Below are positions 57,955-64,000 of a stretch of DNA of 64,000 bases, piece after piece. This DNA is from Fidelibacterota bacterium. GTDB lineage: Bacteria > Fidelibacterota > Marinisomatia > SCGC-AAA003-L08 > TS1B11. How positions within the stretch are numbered: the first letter of the stretch is position 1; the number at the start of each line of letters is the position of its first letter. The notes below the pieces were generated by a model. It saw nothing but the letters and a program-made list of their open reading frames with translations. It searched no databases and was not told the DNA's origin. The translations under genes and the position numbers were made by a program. The stretch lies in the NCBI GenBank assembly GCA_004124295.1, contig SCKI01000001.1, positions 496,001-560,000 on the forward strand, read 5' to 3'.

Positions 57955-59292
57955 ATGCGCCTTTCCCTGTTCCTATCCGCAATCGCGATCTTGGTCGGCA
58001 ACGCCCTCGCCGGACAGGTCTACTATGTGCCGATCAAAGGAACCATTGATTTGGGCCTGCCGCCGTTCGTGGAGCGGGTCGTGGCGCTGGCGGCAAAGGA
58101 GCAACCCCAGGTCATCATTTTCGATATCAATACCTTCGGCGGCCGGCTGGATGGGGCCACCCGCATCAAGGACGCCATCATGGATGCTACGGTGCCGACG
58201 GTGGCCTTTATCAACCGCCGGGCCATATCGGCCGGCGCCCTTATAGCGCTCGCCTGTGAGCGGATCGTCATGACATCCGGGGGCACCATCGGGGCGGCCA
58301 CTGCCGTCAACCTGGAAGGCAAGAAGGCCAGCGAAAAGGTAATCTCCTACATGCGCGAGGAGATGTCCTCCACGGCCGAAGCCCGCAACCGGCCCCGGCG
58401 TATCGCCGAAGCGATGGTGGATGAGGACCTCACCGTCCCTTGGGTTATCATCGATGGTGATACGGTGAAACTGGACGATGTGGAAGGGAGCAAGGCGGGC
58501 AAACTGATCACCCTCACCACCCAGAAGGCCCTGGCCCTGGGCATCGCAGACGACAGCCATGAGACGCTGGACGACCTGCTGGCGGCCATGGACCTGGGCG
58601 GCGTGGAGATCATCACCTTCTCGCCCAGCTGGAGCGAGCGGCTGGTCCGTTTTCTTACCGATCCGGTGGTCAGCAGCCTGCTGATGAGCATCGGCTTCAT
58701 GGGACTGATATTCGAGCTCCGCTCACCCGGTTTTGGCGTGGGGGGCATTATCGGCGTGGTGGCCCTGAGCCTGTTCTTCGGGGCCAGCTTTATGGCCGAA
58801 CTGGCCACCGTCACCGAGGTGCTCATTTTGCTGGCCGGCGTCATCCTGGTGCTGCTGGAGGTGTTCGTCATACCCGGCTTCGGGGTAGCCGGGATCAGTG
58901 GCATTATCCTGATGCTGTGGGGGATGTACAATATGCTGCTGAGCGCTTATCCGATGCCGGAGCAGATTAAGGGGGCCTTCCTGGGCCTGAACATCGGCAT
59001 CATCGGGGCAATCCTGGCCGGCATTGTCATGCTGCGAGCTCTATTAGGGAGTAAATTTTTCAAGCGAAACGTGCCCATCGGCGGCCTGGAATTCAATGTT
59101 TCCGTCGGGCTCGATTCATTGTTGGGGAGCTCAGGCCAGACCCTGACCCCCTGTATGCCCACCGGGAAAGCCGATTTTGCCGGGCGCCAAGTCAATATCA
59201 CCACCCGGGGCGAATTCCTCGATGAGGGCGCTACGGTGGTGGTCCTGGCGGTGGAAGGCAACACTGCCATTGTGCGCCTGGACGACCAATAA
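57955..59292 (+). CDS. NfeD-family membrane serine protease
   Basis: 445 residues. A signal peptide ([16 protein letters not shown]), a ClpP-like protease domain with catalytic Ser in [12 protein letters not shown] and a Lys-containing helix downstream (EGKKASEKV), then four to five helices (residues about 225-350) and a C-terminal OB/NfeD barrel (AGRQVNI-like [18 protein letters not shown]). ATG at 57955 fits the promoter; the frame extends to 57877. NfeD pairs with flotillins, as here. Confidence 0.92.
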   Translation: MRLSLFLSAIAILVGNALAGQVYYVPIKGTIDLGLPPFVERVVALAAKEQPQVIIFDINTFGGRLDGATRIKDAIMDATVPTVAFINRRAISAGALIALACERIVMTSGGTIGAATAVNLEGKKASEKVISYMREEMSSTAEARNRPRRIAEAMVDEDLTVPWVIIDGDTVKLDDVEGSKAGKLITLTTQKALALGIADDSHETLDDLLAAMDLGGVEIITFSPSWSERLVRFLTDPVVSSLLMSIGFMGLIFELRSPGFGVGGIIGVVALSLFFGASFMAELATVTEVLILLAGVILVLLEVFVIPGFGVAGISGIILMLWGMYNMLLSAYPMPEQIKGAFLGLNIGIIGAILAGIVMLRALLGSKFFKRNVPIGGLEFNVSVGLDSLLGSSGQTLTPCMPTGKADFAGRQVNITTRGEFLDEGATVVVLAVEGNTAIVRLDDQ

Positions 59293-59309
59293 CTAAAGGA
59301 ACCGAACCC

Positions 59310-60335
59310 ATGACCGACAGTCTCATCATCGTTCTGCCTCTCGTTATCATCCTGTTTCTGCTCTTTATCTACATCGTGCCGGTGGGCCTGTGGATCCAGT
59401 CGCTGGTGTCGATCGGCTGGGGGCGGATTCCCATTCTGAAATTGATTATCATGCGCATCCGCAAGATCCCGCCCCGGCAGGTGGTGAACGGCATGATCAA
59501 CCTGCACCGGGCCGGTCTCCAGCAGATCAAGTCCGAGGACCTGGAGACCCATTACCTGGCCGGCGGCCGGTTGGACAGGGTTATTTTCGCCCTGATTGCC
59601 GCAGACAAGGCCAACATCCCGCTCGATTTTGCCACGGCCACAGCCATCGACCTGGCCGGCCGGGACGTCCAGGAGGCAGTGCAGACCAGCGTCTATCCCA
59701 AGGTCATCGACTGCCCCAAGGTCGGCACCATCCGGGCCGTCGCCATGGATGGCATCCAGCTGCAGGCCAAGGCCCGGGTCACCGTGCGGACCAACATCGA
59801 GCAGCTGGTCGGCGGGGCCACGGAGGATACGATCATCGCCCGGGTGGGTGAGGGCATCGTCAGCGCCATCGGTTCCTCCAATACCTACAACGCCGTGCTG
59901 GAGAATCCCGATATGATATCCAAGGCCGTCCTGGCCCGGGGGCTGGATGCCGGCACCGCCTTTACCATCCTATCCATCGACATTGCCGATATCGATGTGG
60001 ACAAGAACATCGGCGCCGACCTGCAGACCGAACAGGCGGAGGCCGACCTGAAAGTGGCCCAGGCCAGGGCGGAAACCCGGCGGGCCATGGCGGTAGCTGA
60101 AGAGCAGGAAAACCTGGCCAAGGTCCAGGCTATGCGGGCCAAGGTGGTGGAAGCCGAGGCCGAGGTGCCCCTGGCCATGGCCTATGCCTTCCGCGAGGGC
60201 CACATGGGCGTTATGGATTATTACCAGATGCAGAATGTGCAGTCCGATACGGATATGCGCCGGGCCATCGCCAAACCGGGTGAGGAGGATAAGGGTCCGC
60301 AACAGGGTGGCGAAGAACCGTCAGGGGATAAATAG
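59310..60335 (+). CDS. floA: Flotillin-like protein FloA
   Basis: 341 residues. One N-terminal helix (5-30), a SPFH-like domain ([56 protein letters not shown]), and a coiled C-terminus rich in Ala and Glu ([19 protein letters not shown]). The FloA/YqfA type, which organises membrane microdomains. Seventeen bases after nfeD. Confidence 0.95.
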   Translation: MTDSLIIVLPLVIILFLLFIYIVPVGLWIQSLVSIGWGRIPILKLIIMRIRKIPPRQVVNGMINLHRAGLQQIKSEDLETHYLAGGRLDRVIFALIAADKANIPLDFATATAIDLAGRDVQEAVQTSVYPKVIDCPKVGTIRAVAMDGIQLQAKARVTVRTNIEQLVGGATEDTIIARVGEGIVSAIGSSNTYNAVLENPDMISKAVLARGLDAGTAFTILSIDIADIDVDKNIGADLQTEQAEADLKVAQARAETRRAMAVAEEQENLAKVQAMRAKVVEAEAEVPLAMAYAFREGHMGVMDYYQMQNVQSDTDMRRAIAKPGEEDKGPQQGGEEPSGDK

Positions 60336-60340
60336 CCCCG

Positions 60341-60931
60341 GTGTTTGACAATCCGATCATCTGGATTGCCATCATCTGGTGGCTGGTGACCAGCTTTCTG
60401 AGTGGCAAAAAGAAGCGCCGTCGCCGGCCGGAGCCTGCCCAGGAGGCACAGAATCTGTACGCAGAGGAGAGTGGCAATGCTGAGTATGAGCTGGCTCCGG
60501 ATGCCTACGAACCGGCGCCGGACCCCGAACCAGTCGTCACACAACCCGAACCGGTCCCGGACCCTTTAGCCGCACAACCTGAACCGGCTCCAGTCCTGCA
60601 GCAACGGCCCCGTACGCTCCAGGATCTGGCCCGGATGTGGCAGGGTCTGGATGTGGAGTTCAGCGGTGGGGAGAGGGCCGTTGAGCCGGAGCCCGAACCG
60701 CCGCCACCACCGCCCGAGCCTGTGGCAGTACCGGTGGAGCCGCCCCCTGATTCCCGGCGCCGGCACGAGCACACCCGCAGCGCCGTACCGGGCAGGCGGC
60801 CTCGGATGGCCCCCGCCCTGCGGCTCACGGCCGGTCTGGCGGCCCGCTTTACGCCCCTTCAGGAGGCCATAATCTATCGGGAGATATTCGACCGGCCGCG
60901 GAGTAAGCGCCGCAGCAGGCCCGGCAGATAA
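60341..60931 (+). CDS. Pro-rich single-pass membrane protein, third gene of the nfeD-floA operon
   Basis: 196 residues from a GTG five bases after floA. A single N-terminal helix (IIWIAIIWWLVTSFL) with Lys/Arg on its cytoplasmic side, a long Pro/Glu-rich disordered part (28-150), and a short conserved-looking end (LQEAIIYREIFDRPRSKRR). That end resembles the tail of small FCB membrane proteins with an A-I-I/V-x-x-E-I-x-x-P core. Function unknown; co-expression with flotillin is clear. Confidence 0.75.
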   Translation: MFDNPIIWIAIIWWLVTSFLSGKKKRRRRPEPAQEAQNLYAEESGNAEYELAPDAYEPAPDPEPVVTQPEPVPDPLAAQPEPAPVLQQRPRTLQDLARMWQGLDVEFSGGERAVEPEPEPPPPPPEPVAVPVEPPPDSRRRHEHTRSAVPGRRPRMAPALRLTAGLAARFTPLQEAIIYREIFDRPRSKRRSRPGR

Positions 60932-60954
60932 GGACGGACCCTAGAGAATTGCCG

Positions 60955-61560
60955 TTACGCCGGAGGCAGGCCCTGGAGTTCCCGGTAGGCCCGCTTCAGT
61001 TTTTCCTCAAACTCGGCCATTGAGCCGTTATTCTCGATGGTCATATCGGCCCGGCGCCGTTTCTCACTGTCCGGCATCTGCAGGCCCATGCGCCGGCGGA
61101 TATCCTGCTCCGTCAGGCGGCCCCGGGCCAGGGCCCGTTCGATGCGTAGCGCCTCGTCGGCGACGATCAGCAGGGTGCGGTCCAGGTAGGCTTCCAGGCC
61201 GGCCTCGAACAGCAGGGGGGCGTCGAGGATAAACCAGGCGCTGCCGCTGACGGCGGCCTTGGCCATCTGCCGCTGCGCCTCGGCGATGACCCGGGGATGA
61301 AGAATGCCGTTGAGGGTCTGCTGCAAGGCCGGATCGGCAAAGCTGCGCGCCGCCAACAGAGCGGTGTCCACGGTCCCTGAGGGAGAGATCAAATCCTCAC
61401 CGAAGGCGGCTGCGATCTCCGCGTGCACTTCCGGTGACTCCAGCAATATCTGTTTGGCTTCCAGGTCCGCGTCGAAGTGGTAGGCCCCCCGGTCTGTGAA
61501 GAAACGGGCGGCCACCGATTTACCCGCCGCCAGACCACCCGTGATGCCCAGCCGCAGCAT
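60955..61560 (-). CDS. coaE: Dephospho-CoA kinase
   Basis: 201 residues from the ATG at 61560 (a TTG nine bases upstream overlaps adk). P-loop GITGGLAAGKS, HFDADLEAK, LDAPLLFEAGL, and RRRADMTIENNGS are characteristic. Last step of CoA synthesis. Confidence 0.94.
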   Translation of the reverse strand: MLRLGITGGLAAGKSVAARFFTDRGAYHFDADLEAKQILLESPEVHAEIAAAFGEDLISPSGTVDTALLAARSFADPALQQTLNGILHPRVIAEAQRQMAKAAVSGSAWFILDAPLLFEAGLEAYLDRTLLIVADEALRIERALARGRLTEQDIRRRMGLQMPDSEKRRRADMTIENNGSMAEFEEKLKRAYRELQGLPPA

Positions 61561-61565
61561 CGGCG

Positions 61566-62237
61566 TCAAGCCTGGCCGGGAAGGGCCGCCATGATGGCGT
61601 CAAAGACATCCGCCACCGGGCCGTCGGCGTCAATTTCATGCAGGCGGCCGGTGGGCAGATAGTAGGAAATGAGGGGCCGGGTGTGGTGATAGTAGACCTC
61701 CAGCCGCTCCTTGACGGTATCCGGTTTATCGTCATCCCGCCGGACCAAACCGTGGTGGCCACAGTGATCGCACACGTCCATGCTCTGGGGAGGATGGACC
61801 ACCAGATTATAGACGCTGCCACATTCGGGGCAGCTGCGCCGGGCCGCCAGGCGGCTCAGCAGAATGTTGTCCTTCACGTTCAGCGCGACGATGGCATCGA
61901 GGCGGGCCTCGAAACGATCCAGGATGGCGTCCAGCCCCAAGGCCTGGGGGACGGTCCGCGGAAAGCCGTCGAACAGGAAGCCGTGGGCCGTATCCGGCTC
62001 CTTCACGCGCTCCTCAACCAGGGCCAGGATCAGGTCGTCAGGCACCAGTTGGCCCTCAGTCATCAGCGACTCGGCCTGCTTGCCGAGTTCGGTCTGCTGC
62101 TGGACATGCTGGCGGAGAATATCGCCGGTGGAAATGTGCGGGATGGCAAAGGCCTCACACAGGCGCTTGGCCTGGGTCCCTTTGCCGACCCCCGGCGCGC
62201 CCAGCAGGATGATGCGCAGCGGTTCCCTTTCGGTCAC
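61566..62237 (-). CDS. adk: Adenylate kinase
   Basis: 223 residues, GTG start. P-loop LLGAPGVGKGTQ, HISTGDILR, FLFDGFPRT, and a zinc-binding LID with CPEC and CDHC. Overlaps nupC by one base and precedes coaE. Confidence 0.97.
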   Translation of the reverse strand: MTEREPLRIILLGAPGVGKGTQAKRLCEAFAIPHISTGDILRQHVQQQTELGKQAESLMTEGQLVPDDLILALVEERVKEPDTAHGFLFDGFPRTVPQALGLDAILDRFEARLDAIVALNVKDNILLSRLAARRSCPECGSVYNLVVHPPQSMDVCDHCGHHGLVRRDDDKPDTVKERLEVYYHHTRPLISYYLPTGRLHEIDADGPVADVFDAIMAALPGQA

Positions 62238-63871
62238 TAGAGCAGCATCCCGGCAATGGTGGCGGTTATAAATGAGGCAATGGCCCCGCCGAACATGGCC
62301 CGGGTGACAAGGCGACTCAGGTCTTTGCGCCGGCCCGGCGCCAGCGCTCCGATGCCGCCCAGTTGGATGCCGATGGAAGAAAAGTTGGCGAAACCGGTGA
62401 GGGCGTAAGTGGCAATGATGATGGATCGCTCATCAAGCACGCCACTGCTCTGATAGGTACTCAGCGTGCCGAAGGCGACGAATTCATTCAAGGTCAGTTT
62501 GATGCCCAACAGGTTACCCACTTCCGGCGCGTCGGCCCAACTGACGCCCATCAGGAAGGCCAGGGGACTCAGCAGAAAGCCGAAGAGGGTTTTCAGGGAA
62601 CCGGGGAAAATGCCGCTGTACTCGCTGGTCACCGGCGAGAGGCCCGACGAGGCGCCGTAGGAAAGCAGTTGGCCCCCCAGCAGGGTCCCGTCGATGATCC
62701 GGTCGAGGAAGTTGAGGATGACATCGGCCACGGCGATGAGGGCAATGAAGCCTATCAGCATGGCGCCCACGTTGACGGCCAGCTTCAGGCCGTCGAGGAT
62801 GCCGTTGGAGGCCGCTTCCACGACATTGCCGCCGCTCTCGAGGGGGGGCAGATCGACATCACCGGCGGTGGCCGAGTGGCGGTCCTCGGGATAGATGATC
62901 TTGGCCACGGCCAGGGCCGCCGGCGCCGACATCACCGATGCCGCCACCAGGTGGCCGGGGTCAATGCCCATGGCGATGTACGCTGCCAGGACGCCCCCTG
63001 CAACCGTGGCAAAGCCGCCCACCATGATGGTGAGCAACTCCGAGGGGGTCATTTCATCCAGAAACGGTTTGATCAGCAGGGGGGCTTCGGTCTGCCCCAC
63101 GAAGATATTGGCCGAGCAGGAGAGGGTTTCGGCGCCGCTGGTGCCGATGGTCCAGCGCATAAACCGGCTGATGGCCAGGATGATACGCTGCATGATGCCC
63201 AGGTAATAGAGCACCGACATAAATGAGGCGAAAAAGATGATGGTGGGCAGGACCCGGAAGGCGAATTGGAAGCCGAATCCGGGCCAGGTACTGGCATCGA
63301 CGGGGAGGCGATAATCCGGATTGACGAGGTTGCCGAACAGGAAGGCGGCGCCGTAACTGGAGAGGTTGAGAAACTCGGCCACCCCACCGGAGAAACCATG
63401 CATAATGGCCTGTCCGTAGGTCTCGTTGACGATGGCCATGGCCACCAGGTTCACCACCAGGGCAGCGCCCAGTTCCCGGCTGAGCAGGGGCCGGTGGAGT
63501 TCGAAAGTGTTGTAGAGCATGGCGATGATGATCAGCATCATCACCCAGGTCAGGTAGTTCGCCTGCGCCTGTCCCAGCAGCACCAGTGCAATCCCCAGGA
63601 GCAGGGCGCCCCCCATCACTACCGCCACAACGATAACGGGGCGCGCCGCCTGCTGGACATCGTGCTTGAACAGGTACGCCACCACCAGCATGGCCAGCAG
63701 TCCCATGCCGATAAAGCTGAGGATGTTTTCCTGTAGAATGATGACGGCGAACAGCAGCTGCAGGGCCAGCCCCCAGATAACCGGGCGCAGTTTAATCCCC
63801 TTGCGGTTCACTGACAGTCCCCAGGCCAAGGCCAACAGGGTTAGCATGCCCAAAATACTGACAAATCTCAT
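62237..63871 (-). CDS. Concentrative nucleoside transporter (NupC family)
   Basis: 544 residues, longer than E. coli NupC (about 400) owing to extra N-terminal helices and a hydrophilic segment near residues 325-350. CNT motifs include ANIFVGQTEAPLLIKPFL, MTPSELLTIMVGGFATVAGGVLAAY, and ALTGFANFSSIGIQLGGI. Imports nucleosides with Na+ or H+. Overlaps the upstream thymidine kinase gene by four bases, giving a salvage pair. Confidence 0.93.
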   Translation of the reverse strand: MRFVSILGMLTLLALAWGLSVNRKGIKLRPVIWGLALQLLFAVIILQENILSFIGMGLLAMLVVAYLFKHDVQQAARPVIVVAVVMGGALLLGIALVLLGQAQANYLTWVMMLIIIAMLYNTFELHRPLLSRELGAALVVNLVAMAIVNETYGQAIMHGFSGGVAEFLNLSSYGAAFLFGNLVNPDYRLPVDASTWPGFGFQFAFRVLPTIIFFASFMSVLYYLGIMQRIILAISRFMRWTIGTSGAETLSCSANIFVGQTEAPLLIKPFLDEMTPSELLTIMVGGFATVAGGVLAAYIAMGIDPGHLVAASVMSAPAALAVAKIIYPEDRHSATAGDVDLPPLESGGNVVEAASNGILDGLKLAVNVGAMLIGFIALIAVADVILNFLDRIIDGTLLGGQLLSYGASSGLSPVTSEYSGIFPGSLKTLFGFLLSPLAFLMGVSWADAPEVGNLLGIKLTLNEFVAFGTLSTYQSSGVLDERSIIIATYALTGFANFSSIGIQLGGIGALAPGRRKDLSRLVTRAMFGGAIASFITATIAGMLL

Positions 63872-64000
63872 GCGTCTCCTCCCTCATTTACAGGGCTGGG
63901 GCCTGGCGGGGGTTCAAAACAGCGCCGGCAGCGGGCCTCATATTTGTCCATCTCACCCACCACAATTTGCTCCGCATCCTGCGTGAGGCGCTGGGTAAAG
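63868..64000 (-). CDS. tdk: Thymidine kinase, C-terminal fragment
   Basis: 43 codons to a TGA overlapping the nupC ATG; the rest lies beyond the window. The visible QIVVGEMDKYEARCRRCFEPP matches the C-terminal zinc-ribbon end of TK1-type thymidine kinases (YEARCRxC). Its position beside a nucleoside transporter supports the call. Confidence 0.75.
   Translation of the reverse strand, partial: FTQRLTQDAEQIVVGEMDKYEARCRRCFEPPPGPSPVNEGGDA

Overview
The window is GC-rich, densely packed chromosomal DNA of a Gram-negative, LPS-making bacterium. It carries kdsA/B/C/D, lptB/C, lpxA/C/D/H, a late acyltransferase, an MsbA-type exporter, bamA and skp. Two traits point to the FCB side of the tree (Marinimicrobia, Calditrichota or similar): lpxC is fused to fabZ, and one secreted protein ends in a YPNPFNPST-type FlgD-like/sorting domain. 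This placement is inference; no rRNA or tRNA gene is present to test it.

Layout. 1-3.4 kb: the tail of a CCA-adding enzyme, then a GntR/YtrA repressor with an ABC-2 exporter and a YIP1-like membrane protein. 3.5-9.4 kb: a complete tripartite efflux operon (TolC, HlyD, MacB-type ATPase, two permeases). 9.5-17.3 kb: a tightly overlapping operon gatC-kdsB-pyrG-kdsA-kdsC-kdsD-lptC-lptB-rpoN, headed by a Fur-box-like dyad and a -24/-12-like element. 17.4-21.1 kb: hslVU and argF, split by a HicBA toxin-antitoxin module that sits between two 232-bp copies of the hslU-end/argF-start region. 21.2-26.6 kb: a secreted cytochrome-like protein, then a minus-strand operon (lpxH, HEAT lipoprotein, secreted protein, haem-oxygenase-like protein, Tat-exported aldo/keto reductase).

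26.6-32 kb: a two-gene bacterial microcompartment shell locus with a strong promoter, a giant protease/propeller/outer-membrane protein, and tgt. 32-36 kb: a minus-strand cluster (nitrilase, DoxX-thioredoxin fusion, frameshifted lipoprotein metalloprotease, PhzF). 36-37.5 kb: an AT-rich orphan membrane gene flanked by degenerate 7-bp repeats. 37.6-40.4 kb: ferredoxin, an unusual Mrp ATPase, and two membrane proteins of unknown function. 40.4-50.5 kb: an envelope cluster uppS-bamA-skp-lpxD-lpxC/fabZ-lpxA-unknown-dxr-rseP. 50.5-57.8 kb: a minus-strand LPS/glycan cluster (lpxL-like, tsaC, msbA, two CDP-glycerol-transferase-like proteins, a heptosyltransferase-like GT9, DUF3108). 57.9-60.9 kb: NfeD, FloA and a Pro-rich membrane protein from a near-leaderless promoter. 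61-64 kb: tdk (partial), nupC, adk, coaE.

The dominant theme is envelope biogenesis. The least ordinary parts are the HicBA duplication, which gives the toxin the HslU C-terminal tail; the isolated microcompartment shell pair; and the Mrp protein whose CxxC segment is replaced by a small beta-sandwich-like insert. I saw no tRNA, rRNA, CRISPR array or transposase gene.
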